Positions 16,787 through 25,388 of a DNA stretch of 64,000 nt are shown here, one piece after another. Source of the stretch: Bacillus sp. ISL-51. GTDB taxonomy: Bacteria > Bacillota > Bacilli > Bacillales > Bacillaceae. The notes below the pieces were generated by a model, which was given only the letters and a program-made list of their open reading frames with translations, searched no databases and had not been told where the DNA came from. Numbering within the stretch: position 1 is the stretch's first letter; each line of letters opens with the position of its first letter. The stretch spans positions 62,001 to 126,000 of the forward strand of contig NZ_JAGGQB010000011.1 in the NCBI RefSeq assembly GCF_018613535.1, given 5' to 3'. The position numbers and the translations under genes are program-made.

Positions 16787-17972
16787 TCTCTCTTCTCCTT
16801 CTCTTCCTAACAAGTGCTTTATTAAACGTGGGTAAAGCAGCTTGTAAGTCAGCTAAATAAACAAGATTTATATTACGGCTTAATTTTAATCGATTTCGTT
16901 ATAAGAAAATATGTACTTTTAAAGATTTTTATAATAATTTATAGGATATTTATTTTTTATCATTTTAAAAACTCTAATTTATTTTACCCCGGCTACTATC
17001 AATCTATAAATTGAATAAAAAATAGTCAACCAGATTTCTCTGACTGACCTTATAATACGAAAGGGTGCATTCGTTAAAGAGGAACGTAAGTGATTTTAAG
17101 GCAGAAGCCATATTTCAGTTATTCCATTAAAGGGCGCGTTTGTTGAAGAAGGATTGTTACTGAAGAGGAAAGAGCCCTACTCAATTGAGAAGGGTTTTAT
17201 GCTTTATTACATCTAAATTGTCCTCTGGTGTCCTCCAATTTGTCCTTCGATGTTTTATATCACATTTAAAATATTTAAGTCGAACTTTTAAAAAAGTTGA
17301 TTTACATTATTTCTTTCTATTATATATGAAAATGAATGGGGGGCATGATGTAATATAAAAAAGCACTCTTAAACCCGGCTAAATATGGTTTTGTACGGTA
17401 AACTTTCGTGCCGAAATGATTTTATTTTGCATTTTAATCTATTTTAAAAAAATCGGTTAACACTTGGTATAAAGCTATTTCTTTATAAATGATTTCAAGC
17501 TGTTTACGTACAATTAATCAATCTTAAAACAGATGATTCACATTGGTAATTTATTGTGAATTTTTAATGACAAGTTCATATTTGTATTATTACCCTACTT
17601 ATAACCATATAAAAATGGTATTTGCAATACTATTGCTTTATGGTTAAAACCATTATTTTATTTGGAATGTGGATGTTTACTCGGACAAGCAACAATACTT
17701 TTATATTTTGTTATTCGTATCAGCATCCGTATCCAACTAAAGCCAACAGTACAAATACTCAGTCAGAAGTATCAAGTTAAGCTTATACAAAGTCAATTTT
17801 AGGCGAGATTGTTTCCAAATCATCTCTATCTCTAAATAATTACCTAATCAGTTATCTTTTTCAACAGTAGGTATCACTGCAATTAATAACTATTATACAG
17901 CAGTTGGTATATTATTTTCAGTCTCAGGGGAAGTCATTTATGTAAGCTCAAGGATGATTGAAAAAAGATTCT
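16787..17972. other. 1.2 kb AT-rich region without a convincing gene
   Basis: No frame over 60 codons with a ribosome binding site was found. Two diverged copies of a segment (AAAGGGTGCATTCGTTAAAGAGGA near 17060 and AAAGGGCGCGTTTGTTGAAGAAGGA near 17133) could encode KGAFV(K/E)E and look like remains of a duplicated coding piece. A hairpin, CCCTACTCAATTGAGAAGGG followed by TTTTAT (17175-17200), could be a terminator. A 46-codon frame at 17640 lacks a ribosome binding site. Confidence 0.4.
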
Positions 17973-18059
17973 TTATTTCAATAATTGAGTAATTGCTGCT
18001 TCAAAATCACATTTGCCATATCCAGCATCAATAGCTGCCTTCATCTGTTTTTCCATAAT

Positions 18060-18842
18060 TTAACATACGCTGATATCAATGTTATTTTCCTCTAATGTTT
18101 TCATTATCGTTTGGAGTTCATGCGTATGAACATCCAAGGATGCGACGGTAGCATCTTGGAATTTGCCAGTGTAGTTTTCTAGGTTATCAGGCAAGTGTGT
18201 AACAAGTTGGTGACCCACCACCGGAAGTGCTGCCTTGATATGTTTGCAATACTCGGAGACAGGCAACTTGTTTCGTATGCAAAGCGCTGAACCTAGCAGG
18301 GCAAACCAATAAAAACCGAATTGCAGAGCAGACGTGCTCACCTCAATGATTTCTGAAAAGCGAATGTCTGTCCCCACAAAATGCGGCTGCGAAAGTGCCG
18401 CAAGCTGGTCTTCAATTTGGTCAAAAGCCTCCTTGGGGCCAGAATATACAAGATATGCCCGATGTGAGCCAATATCGTGAGGATAACAAATAATCACACT
18501 TTCAAGGGAGATAGCGCCTTTTTCTTTAATCATTTGCTCAAAGATTTGGGCTTGGGCTGGGGTTGTGGTAGTAGTGTTTACAATGATTTTACCTTTGATA
18601 TCTTGCGATTTACATTGTTCGATAACCTGCATTGCTATCTTATGGTCTGGTAAGTTTAACAGAACGAAATCGCAATTCAGAGCGTCATCCAATGATGATT
18701 TGAACGTAGCTCCTTCAGCTACAAGCAGTTCCGCTGCAGCGGGATTTTTATCGACTATAGTAATAGTGTGACCTGCTTTCATAAACGCGCGAATCAGAGC
18801 GCTTCCCATAACACCGCAACCAACAACAGTAATTTTTGACAT
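18060..18842 (-). CDS. NAD(P)-binding imine-reductase-like dehydrogenase, possibly truncated
   Basis: 260 residues from the ATG at 18842, seven bases behind GGAGG. An N-terminal Rossmann fold ([11 protein letters not shown], then [11 protein letters not shown]) is followed by a helical dimerisation domain. This is the layout of beta-hydroxyacid dehydrogenases and imine reductases of the 6-phosphogluconate dehydrogenase superfamily. The frame ends at a TAA but stays open for 29 more codons after it (MEKQMKAAIDAGYGKCDFEAAI) to a second stop at 17973. That tail is exactly the C-terminal helix pattern of imine reductases, so the first stop looks like a nonsense mutation. The gene follows a broken TetR regulator, with a palindromic operator between them. 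Confidence 0.65.
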   Translation of the reverse strand: MSKITVVGCGVMGSALIRAFMKAGHTITIVDKNPAAAELLVAEGATFKSSLDDALNCDFVLLNLPDHKIAMQVIEQCKSQDIKGKIIVNTTTTTPAQAQIFEQMIKEKGAISLESVIICYPHDIGSHRAYLVYSGPKEAFDQIEDQLAALSQPHFVGTDIRFSEIIEVSTSALQFGFYWFALLGSALCIRNKLPVSEYCKHIKAALPVVGHQLVTHLPDNLENYTGKFQDATVASLDVHTHELQTIMKTLEENNIDISVC

Positions 18843-18864
18843 AAGCAACCTCCAATATGATTTA

Positions 18865-18884
18865 TTAAGTCCACTTGGACTAAA
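18865..18884. promoter_or_regulatory. Palindromic operator between tetR remnant and dehydrogenase gene
   Basis: AGTCCA-CT-TGGACT with outer TT/AA matches forms an interrupted dyad 23 bases upstream of the dehydrogenase start. TetR-family repressors bind such dyads and usually control their neighbour; the assignment is inference. Confidence 0.5.
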
Positions 18885-18940
18885 TAAATCACATTACTCT
18901 TATCATGCCTCGTCAATATTTTTTGAATAATTCAAAAAAA

Positions 18941-19525
18941 TCACAGCGTGATATTTGCTAGCACAGCATCTATTCTTGATTCATCTATCTTTTCGTGAAG
19001 TGAATAAATTAGAAGACCATCGATGATGATTAGAACTGCTTCTGCCTTATATACCATGTGGTCACCTTCACCTCGATAAATCTCCTCCAAAACATGTTTG
19101 ATGGAATCTCTCCACTCGTTATAAACCTTTTTGATTGCAGACCTTATTTCCGTATTGTATTGACCCACAGTGCTTATTTGTGTGAATGCCCACGATTGGT
19201 TTTGATGATTTATCAAAACCATATCTTTGATGAAATTTTTTACTATCGTTTGTGAACTTTCGTTGAGATCGTTGCTATTTTGTTTTGTTTATACTTTATG
19301 TACCAATGCTCAATCTCTGTTTTATATGAAACAGCAAAAAAGTCGATATAAGCCAGTAGAAGTTTCTCTTTTGTATCAAAATAATAGTTTATTTTTGAAT
19401 GAGATTTTGGCCTTTGCTGCGATGTCTCGCATAGAGACCTTTATAAGAGGCTTTTCCTCTAAACATTGCTGAAGTGCATGCAGTATTTCTTGCCGTACCT
19501 TTTCTCTGTCAACAATAAGTGGCAT
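18941..19525 (-). pseudogene. TetR-family regulator, frameshifted
   Basis: ATG at 19525 behind AAGGAG starts a TetR DNA-binding domain: VRQEILHALQQCLEEK, then ISMRDIAAKAKIS-type recognition helix residues. The frame shifts near 19400; the next segment reads HSKINYYFDTKEKLLLAYIDFF. It shifts again near 19250 into the ligand-binding part, IVKNFIKDMVLINHQN to the end at 18941. Joined, the protein is about 193 residues, the normal TetR size. Both frame changes are of one base. The dehydrogenase gene downstream is likely its former target. Confidence 0.7.
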
Positions 19526-19719
19526 ATCCTTCCTTCTCCTTTCCTTATTTAGTGTGCCTGATATCTTTTTACAAACGATGCCTCACCACATGAGATTATA
19601 GTACATTATTGATCTGCTTTACCTTGAGTACTTTTAAGTATTTCTATTACAAATTGATTTATTATTGCTTTGAGGTTGATGCCAAATTGTTGTAAATCTC
19701 ATTATTTTAAAAGTGAAAA

Positions 19720-19748
19720 ATCTAAAAAAGCTCCCTTAACGAGAGCTT
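19720..19748 (-). terminator. Possible minus-strand terminator
   Basis: AAGCTC and GAGCTT flank a 9-base loop; on the minus strand it is followed by TTTTTTAG. No minus-strand gene is evident just upstream of it, so it may be left from a lost gene. Confidence 0.4.
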
Positions 19749-19998
19749 AAAACATTATCTTTACGGGGATCATACTATTGAATTGGACATATCCTCTCTT
19801 CGAAAAGCAATACGCTCTGGTGAACTGAAAGGGGTCGCCATCCTTAACCCTAAACAAATTGAGAGACTTATAAAAAATGATACGAGACAAACAGACAATT
19901 GGAAAAATAAAGCCCTCAAATGGACAAATAGAGATACTGAGTATTTTGTTAAAGGTGAGATACCAAAAGAATACTTCAAAATGTTTACTAAGGAGTGA
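19747..19998 (+). pseudogene. C-terminal piece of a polymorphic (LXG-type) toxin
   Basis: The open frame reads YLYGDHTIELDISSLRKAI, then NPKQIERLIKNDTRQTDNW and KGEIPKEYFKMF to TGA at 19998. The frame has no proper start, only a TTG at 19783. Such a tail placed five bases before a small acidic protein resembles the toxin tip-immunity gene arrangement of Bacillus polymorphic toxins; the N-terminal delivery domain is absent. The toxin class is not identified, so the call rests on layout and on the DHTIELD-type motif remembered from toxin C-termini. Confidence 0.4.
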
Positions 19999-20003
19999 CG
20001 CTT

Positions 20004-20287
20004 ATGTTTCTTTATTATCAAAATGTGTGTTTAGGTAAAATTGAAGGGGCTGCGATAGAAGGACCTTGGGCTTATGGGAAGATCATCCCTAATGAGAAGA
20101 TGGAAAACTTCAAGGACTTTTTTAGAGCTGTAGTAGATGAAGATGATTCCTCTGCAATTGAGAAGTTTGACAATGATCTATTAGACGATGATAATTGGTT
20201 TATTGTTGATGACGAGCAAAAAAAGTAGGCATTTCCCTGCCCGGTATCTATGAAGAAGATAACGAAATAAATTGGAGATGGAGATAA
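20004..20287 (+). pseudogene. Probable immunity protein, frameshifted near its end
   Basis: The ATG at 20004 follows AAGGAG. The product starts MFLYYQNVCLGKIEGAAIEG and is very acidic (VVDEDDSSAIEKFDNDLLDDDN), as small immunity proteins often are. The frame stops at TAG 20228 after a run of seven A. With eight A it would continue VGISLPGIYEEDNEINWRWR to a TAA at 20287, giving about 95 residues. The truncated 74-residue form could still be made. It follows the toxin-like fragment closely. Confidence 0.5.
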
Positions 20288-20297
20288 ATAGGATATT

Positions 20298-20331
20298 AGG
20301 GCCCTCATAAAGAGATGCTCCCTTTTTTCAT
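20298..20331 (+). terminator. Terminator-like hairpin after the immunity gene
   Basis: AGGGCCCTC and GAGATGCTCCCT can pair imperfectly, followed by TTTTTTC. Confidence 0.4.
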
Positions 20332-20464
20332 TTCATTAAAATTTTTAGTATCGCTTTCGTTTGTTGGCCATAATTATAATCATTATCAAAGTCTTTACAA
20401 AGCATAGAAATGAATCCTCATTTGCTTTAAAAAGTAAATGTTGTTTGATTAAGAGGAGGATTTT

Positions 20465-20696
20465 ATGAAAAAGTTTGTTTTTTTATTATCCATTTTTCTT
20501 TTATGCTTTGGTATATACACATGCAGTTTTACTTTTAGAGTCAGGCGCTGATATGAAATACATCCAAGAACGTTTAGGTCATAAAAGCATGATGGTAACT
20601 GCCGATGTTTATTCACATATTAGTAAGAAGCTTGACCAAAACCGAATAAAGGATTACGAGAAATACGTGTCCTCAATTGTGGAGTTAGATTCATAA
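20465..20696 (+). pseudogene. Signal-peptide fragment joined to an integrase C-terminus
   Basis: ATG at 20465 (behind AGAGGAGG) starts a signal-peptide-like MKKFVFLLSIFLLCFGIYTC that stops after 28 codons. At about 20514 another frame takes over and reads THAVLLLESGADMKYIQERLGHKSMMVTADVYSHISKKL, the C-terminal end of a tyrosine recombinase. It carries the second Arg-box histidine region, LGH, and the catalytic Tyr in VYSHIS. Only about 58 of ~370 integrase residues remain. This is debris of an integrated element next to the conserved glnA boundary. Confidence 0.7.
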
Positions 20697-20714
20697 CTTC
20701 AAATTTTTTTGGTC

Positions 20715-20768
20715 ATATTTTGGTCAAGGATCAAAAATATTGATTCATTAATCTTTTGACCAAAATAT
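20715..20768. repeat. 13-bp inverted repeat between integrase remnant and glnA
   Basis: ATATTTTGGTCAA (20715-20727) is exactly reverse-complemented at 20756-20768. It lies right after the integrase remnant and could be part of an old attachment site or a secondary glnA transcript end. Confidence 0.55.
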
Positions 20769-20800
20769 AAAAACCCCCTGACACCAATAGTGCCAAGGGA
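20769..20800 (-). terminator. glnA terminator
   Basis: On the minus strand CCCTTGGCAC and GTGTCAGGGG pair (with wobbles), followed by GTTTTTAT, just after the glnA stop. Confidence 0.75.
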
Positions 20801-20808
20801 TTGAGAGA

Positions 20809-22143
20809 TTAATACTGAGACATATACTGTTCGCGCTCCCAAGGGTGAACTTGTGTGCGGAACATATCCCATTCGATTTCTTTTGCTTCGATGAAGTGTT
20901 CGAATAGGTGCTCTCCAAGGGCGCTGACCATGACTTCGTTTGATTTGAATTCGTCGAGGGCTTCCGCCAGTGTTGCCGGAAGGTCTACGATTCCGTTTTC
21001 CATACGCTCTTCTTTGCTCATGACGTAGATATTGCGGTCAATTGGAGCAGGCGCTTCGAGTTTGTTTTTGATTCCGTCAAGCCCTGCTGCAAGCAATACG
21101 CTTAACGCCAGGTATGGGTTTGCCGCAGGGTCTACGCTGCGCACTTCAACTCGTGTGCTGATGCCGCGGGAAGCCGGAATACGGATAAGCGGGCTTCTGT
21201 TTTGCGCGCTCCATGCCACGTAGCAAGGCGCTTCATAACCTGGAACGAGACGTTTGTAAGAGTTCACTGTCGGGTTTGTGACAGCCGTAAAGCTTGTCGC
21301 GTGTTTCACGATACCGGCAATGAAATGCTTTGCCGTTTCGCTCAGCTGAAGTTCAGCGTCTTTATCAAAGAATGAGTTAACGCCATCTTTGAAGAGTGAT
21401 AGATTACAGTGCATACCTGAACCGTTTACGCCGAACAGCGGCTTCGGCATGAATGTCGCATGCAGGCCGTGCTTGCGGGCGATTGTTTTTACAACGAGCT
21501 TGAACGTTTGGATGTCGTCGCAAGAACGGATGGCGCCGGCATATTTAAAATCAATTTCATGCTGTCCGGGCGCAACTTCATGGTGAGACGCTTCGATTTC
21601 AAAGCCCATTTCTTCAAGTTCCAAAACGATATCGCGGCGGCAGTTTTCTCCCAAGTCAGTCGGAGCTAAATCAAAGTATCCGCCTTTGTCGTTTAATTCA
21701 AGTGTCGGTTCGCCTTTTTCGTCTAATTTGAATAAGAAGAATTCAGGCTCAGGCCCAAGATTGAAATCACTGAATCCAAGTTCTTGCATTTCTTTCAAAA
21801 TCCGTTTGAGGTTGTTTCGCGGATCACCTTCGAACGGTGTGCCGTCCGGATTATAGATGTCACAGATGAAACGTGCTACTTTACCTTTTTCAGCCGTCCA
21901 TGGGAAGATGACAAATGTATTTAGGTCAGGATATAAGTACATGTCAGACTCCTCGATGCGAACAAAACCTTCAATGGAAGATCCGTCGAACATGCATTTA
22001 TTATCGAGTGCTTTTTCAAGCTGGCTCACAGGAATTTCAACGTTTTTAATTGTTCCGAGAATGTCTGTAAATTGAAGGCGGATATACTTAACGTTTTCCT
22101 CATTTACTAATTTTACGATATCTTCTCTTGTGTACTTTGCCAT
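20809..22143 (-). CDS. glnA: Glutamine synthetase type I
   Basis: 444 residues, as in B. subtilis, from the ATG at 22143 ([13 protein letters not shown]) behind GAGGAGGAG; the frame is open 28 codons further up without translation signals. It makes glutamine from glutamate, ammonia and ATP as a dodecamer in the cytoplasm. Diagnostic stretches are FDGSSIEGF, the ATP-binding [14 protein letters not shown], the substrate loop [10 protein letters not shown], and NRSPLIRIP. The adenylylation site of the proteobacterial enzyme is not expected in Gram-positives. Feedback-inhibited GlnA also acts as a chaperone for GlnR and sequesters TnrA in B. subtilis. It is the second gene of glnRA. Confidence 0.98.
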   Translation of the reverse strand: MAKYTREDIVKLVNEENVKYIRLQFTDILGTIKNVEIPVSQLEKALDNKCMFDGSSIEGFVRIEESDMYLYPDLNTFVIFPWTAEKGKVARFICDIYNPDGTPFEGDPRNNLKRILKEMQELGFSDFNLGPEPEFFLFKLDEKGEPTLELNDKGGYFDLAPTDLGENCRRDIVLELEEMGFEIEASHHEVAPGQHEIDFKYAGAIRSCDDIQTFKLVVKTIARKHGLHATFMPKPLFGVNGSGMHCNLSLFKDGVNSFFDKDAELQLSETAKHFIAGIVKHATSFTAVTNPTVNSYKRLVPGYEAPCYVAWSAQNRSPLIRIPASRGISTRVEVRSVDPAANPYLALSVLLAAGLDGIKNKLEAPAPIDRNIYVMSKEERMENGIVDLPATLAEALDEFKSNEVMVSALGEHLFEHFIEAKEIEWDMFRTQVHPWEREQYMSQY

Positions 22144-22201
22144 TTCGTAAAACTCCTCCTCTAAAAAGGTAAATGTATATAGCAAAACAGTTGCTAACGG
22201 A

Positions 22202-22606
22202 TTAATGAAAGAATCGGGACATATCACCTTGGCGGAAGGTATTGCCTCTTTGGAAACGGCCTGCCTGCATCAGTTCATTCTTCAGAAGTTTTCTGAGTTC
22301 ATCGTCAGACAGATTGTGTTTCATCGATTTGGCTGTTTTTTCGGATTTTTCTTCCGGCTGGGCAGATGCCTTATCCAGAATTTGCTTAATCCCCGCCATA
22401 TTGACACCTTGTTCAATCAAGTTCTTAATTTCTAACAGTTTATCTACATCATGGAATGAAAATAATCGTCTATTCCCTTCGCTTCTTGCCGGAAATATCA
22501 GTCCATTTTCCTCATAATATCGAATTTGCCGGGCAGACAGTTCTGTTAACTGCATGACAATTCCTATTGGAAATAAAGGCATTGAGCGGCGAATGTTATC
22601 ACTCAT
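22202..22606 (-). CDS. glnR: MerR-family nitrogen repressor GlnR
   Basis: 134 residues. The N-terminal winged helix-turn-helix is of MerR type ([25 protein letters not shown], then [13 protein letters not shown]), followed by a dimer helix and a C-terminal autoinhibitory tail ([15 protein letters not shown]) that in B. subtilis is relieved by feedback-inhibited glutamine synthetase. GlnR represses its own operon and other nitrogen genes when glutamine is abundant. A full GlnR box overlaps the -35 region of its promoter. glnA follows after 58 bases. Confidence 0.97.
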   Translation of the reverse strand: MSDNIRRSMPLFPIGIVMQLTELSARQIRYYEENGLIFPARSEGNRRLFSFHDVDKLLEIKNLIEQGVNMAGIKQILDKASAQPEEKSEKTAKSMKHNLSDDELRKLLKNELMQAGRFQRGNTFRQGDMSRFFH

Positions 22607-22637
22607 CTCAATTTCCTCCTTTTCTTATCTTAGTCTC

Positions 22638-22666
22638 ATTATAGGTGATGTTATATTTTGTGTCAA
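22638..22666 (-). promoter_or_regulatory. SigA promoter of glnRA
   Basis: Minus strand TTGACA (22666-22661), a 17-base spacer, and TATAAT (22643-22638): a perfect consensus promoter, 32 bases before the glnR start. Confidence 0.95.
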
Positions 22667-22671
22667 CATAA

Positions 22672-22688
22672 TGTAAGGAATCTTAACA
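22672..22688. promoter_or_regulatory. GlnR/TnrA box
   Basis: TGTAAGGAATCTTAACA fits TGTNA-N7-TNACA exactly and lies just upstream of the glnR -35 hexamer, the place where GlnR represses. Confidence 0.9.
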
Positions 22689-22715
22689 TGAAATTCTTTG
22701 AAAATTTCAAATGGC

Positions 22716-23981
22716 TTATATCAGACCTTTTACCATTAAAGCATTTACTGCGCTGCAAATCGCATTTTTGACGTGCGCATAGGTTAATCCTCCTTGGACG
22801 TAAGCGACATAAGGAGGTCTGATTGGGCCATCCGCTGATAATTCAATGCTCGCCCCCTGCACAAACGTGCCTGCAGCCATAATGACATCATCCTCATATC
22901 CCGGCATATAGCTTGGATACGGCGTCACATGCGCATTAATCGGAGAAGCATATTGTATCGCCTGGCAAAAGGCGATCATTTTATCAGGGTCGTTAAACTC
23001 GACCGATTGGATCAGATCCGTTCTTTGCGTGTCCCAAGCAGGATTTGATGTGAAGCCCAGTTTTTCTAGGAAACGGGCGGTAAATACGGCGCCTTTCAAG
23101 CTTTGCGCCACAACATGCGGGGCAAGAAAGAAACCTTGGTACATTTCCTGAAGCGAATAAAGCGATGCTCCGGCTTCTCTTCCGATTCCCGGTGAGGTCA
23201 TCCGGTATGAGCAGGCTTCAATCCACTTTGCTTTGCCGACAAGGTATCCGCCCGTTTTGGCAAGGCCGCCGCCTGGGTTTTTAATCAATGAGCCGGCCAT
23301 GAGGTCTGCTCCGACGTGACAAGGCTCACGCTCTTCCGCAAATTCCCCGTAACAATTGTCCACAAAAACAATTACGTCTTTTTTTATTTCCTTTACGAAA
23401 CGGATCATTTCCTCTATTTCTTCTATACAGAAGGACGGACGGTTGGCGTATCCTTTTGAGCGCTGGATGCCGATCACTTTCGTATTCGGACCGATTGCAG
23501 CGCGTACCGCTTCAACATCCACTTTGCCTTCTCCTGTTAAATCAACCGCATTGTAGCCGATGTTAAATTCCTTGAGCGAGCCTGAATGCTCTCCGCCTCT
23601 AACCCCGACGATTTCTTCGAGCGTATCGTAAGGCTTGCCCGTGATATAAAGCAATTCGTCTCCCGGTCTCAGCACACCGAATAGCGCAATTGAAATCGCA
23701 TGTGTTCCGGAGATGATTTGCGGTCTCACCAGCCCCGCTTCTCCCCCGAATACATCGGCATAGATTTCTTCCAGTGTATCTCTTCCGATGTCATCATATC
23801 CGTAGCCGGTTGACGGGGTAAAATGAGTATCGCTTACTTTATGCTTTCTGTAGCTTTGCAGCACTCTCCATTCATTTCGTTCACTGATTTCTTCAATTTT
23901 TTTATGAACGGCGGTGATTTCTGCTTCTGTTTCTTCGGCGGTCTTTTTTAAAAGGGCGCCGTGTGTCAGTGTGTCAAACAT
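22716..23981 (-). CDS. ynbB: PLP-dependent methionine gamma-lyase family protein YnbB
   Basis: 421 residues, a fold type I aminotransferase-like protein of the aluminium-resistance / methionine gamma-lyase family. The PLP-binding region shows VFVDNCYGEF (the Asp holding the pyridine nitrogen) and SLIKNPGGGLAKTGGY, which includes the likely Schiff-base Lys. RPQIISGTHAIS binds the phosphate. Its substrate in Bacillus is not established. It lies between hflX and glnR on the same strand, as in B. subtilis, 15 bases after hflX, so it is probably cotranscribed with it. Confidence 0.9.
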   Translation of the reverse strand: MFDTLTHGALLKKTAEETEAEITAVHKKIEEISERNEWRVLQSYRKHKVSDTHFTPSTGYGYDDIGRDTLEEIYADVFGGEAGLVRPQIISGTHAISIALFGVLRPGDELLYITGKPYDTLEEIVGVRGGEHSGSLKEFNIGYNAVDLTGEGKVDVEAVRAAIGPNTKVIGIQRSKGYANRPSFCIEEIEEMIRFVKEIKKDVIVFVDNCYGEFAEEREPCHVGADLMAGSLIKNPGGGLAKTGGYLVGKAKWIEACSYRMTSPGIGREAGASLYSLQEMYQGFFLAPHVVAQSLKGAVFTARFLEKLGFTSNPAWDTQRTDLIQSVEFNDPDKMIAFCQAIQYASPINAHVTPYPSYMPGYEDDVIMAAGTFVQGASIELSADGPIRPPYVAYVQGGLTYAHVKNAICSAVNALMVKGLI

Positions 23982-23996
23982 TTTGTGTATCCTTCC

Positions 23997-25259
23997 TTAC
24001 ATGAATTTCTTCAGCTCACCGAGTATGCTTTGTTCCGCTTGAACGTATCCGGAGATCTCGTAGCGCTCACTTTCTTCATTAAAATAAAGGCTGTCGATCA
24101 TGGTCTCTGATTTGATTCGCGAAATCAGCCTGCCTTCCGCAGCCGGCACATGCGCCTCATACGGTGTCAGGAGCTCTCGACGCAAATAGGCTTCGATTTC
24201 CGCTTTTAATTTCGCTTCATCGCCTCCTATTCTGGCGCTGATCATAATGTGTTCGTTTCCTGAAGTCGGAATAAACTCCGGATGTGTTTCGTCCCGTTTG
24301 TTATAGGCGGTTAAAACCGGAATATCATCTGCCTCCAGCTCTTTCAAAAGACTGAGAACGGTATTTTCATGCCCTGCGTAATCCTCATTCGAGGAATCAA
24401 TCACATGGATGATTAAGTCTGCTTCTTTTACTTCCTCGAGCGTTGACCTGAAAGCAGCAATTAAAGTCGTCGGCAGGTCTTGAATAAACCCGACCGTATC
24501 AGATAACAGCACACTGTAGCCGCTCGGAAGCGCCATTTTTCTTGTCATCGGATCAAGCGTCGCAAACAGCAGATCTTCCTCGTAGCTGTCAGAGCTTGTT
24601 AATCGATTAAACCACGTTGATTTGCCCGCGTTGGTATAACCGACAAGCGCTGCCTGAAGCACACCGTTTTTCTTCCGTCTTTCCCGGTAACGGCTTCTGT
24701 GGCGAATGACCGTTGACAGCTGCACGTTAATTTCGTGAATGCGGTTTCTGATGTGGCGCCGGTCGGTTTCAAGCTTTGTTTCCCCCGGTCCCCTCGTTCC
24801 GATTCCCCCTCCTTGTCTTGAGAGATTAATCCCTTGGCCGCTCAGCCTTGGAAGCGCATACTGAAGCTGCGCTAATTCGATTTGAAGCTTTCCTTCCCGC
24901 GTTTTCGCTCTTTTCGCGAATATATCCAAAATGAGCTGCGTACGGTCAATGATTTTTGCCTCAATTGCAGTCGCAAGTGATTTGAGCTGGCTCGGTGACA
25001 GCTCATCATTAAAAATGATCAGATCCGCTTCAAGCTCTTCACATAACGCCTTCAGCTCTTCTGCTTTCCCTTTGCCTATATATGTAGCCGCATCCGCTCT
25101 GTTCCGCTTTTGCGTAATCCGTGTCAGCACCGTTCCGTCAGCTGTTTTCGTAAGTGAAGCAAGCTCGTCCATCGAATGGTCAAAATACTCGTCCGTCATG
25201 TGCGGCAGCTGGCAGCCGACCAATATGACCGTTTCCTTTTTTACTTCCTGTTCGTTCAA
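23997..25259 (-). CDS. hflX: Ribosome-associated GTPase HflX
   Basis: 420 residues from a TTG at 25259 (NEQEVKKET) behind AAAGGA; the open frame to 25328 has no ribosome binding site. The N-terminal ATP/RNA-binding HflX domain is followed by a glycine-rich linker ([22 protein letters not shown]). The GTPase domain has G1 GYTNAGKST near residue 210, G3 DTVGF and G4 NKRD, then a C-terminal tail. HflX splits stalled or heat-damaged 70S ribosomes. B. subtilis calls it YnbA. It is followed closely by ynbB. Confidence 0.92.
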   Translation of the reverse strand: MNEQEVKKETVILVGCQLPHMTDEYFDHSMDELASLTKTADGTVLTRITQKRNRADAATYIGKGKAEELKALCEELEADLIIFNDELSPSQLKSLATAIEAKIIDRTQLILDIFAKRAKTREGKLQIELAQLQYALPRLSGQGINLSRQGGGIGTRGPGETKLETDRRHIRNRIHEINVQLSTVIRHRSRYRERRKKNGVLQAALVGYTNAGKSTWFNRLTSSDSYEEDLLFATLDPMTRKMALPSGYSVLLSDTVGFIQDLPTTLIAAFRSTLEEVKEADLIIHVIDSSNEDYAGHENTVLSLLKELEADDIPVLTAYNKRDETHPEFIPTSGNEHIMISARIGGDEAKLKAEIEAYLRRELLTPYEAHVPAAEGRLISRIKSETMIDSLYFNEESERYEISGYVQAEQSILGELKKFM

Positions 25260-25356
25260 ATGGATGTTCCTTTCTGTGTCGTATTGGGCAGTAGTACTAT
25301 CATACCAAACCCGCAGGGCGTATACCACACATCCAGAGGGTTTTAAAGAGAGATAT

Positions 25357-25388
25357 GAAAAAAAGACCTCTCAAGCAGGTTGAGAGGT
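25357..25388 (-). terminator. spoVK terminator
   Basis: ACCTCTCAA and TTGAGAGGT form a perfect 9-bp stem with a 5-base loop, followed on the minus strand by CTTTTTTTC. It begins at the spoVK stop codon. Confidence 0.9.

Noticed and set aside
17640-17780. 46-codon ORF in the 1.2-kb empty region
   Set aside because: No ribosome binding site, no promoter, no recognisable composition; AT-rich chance frame.
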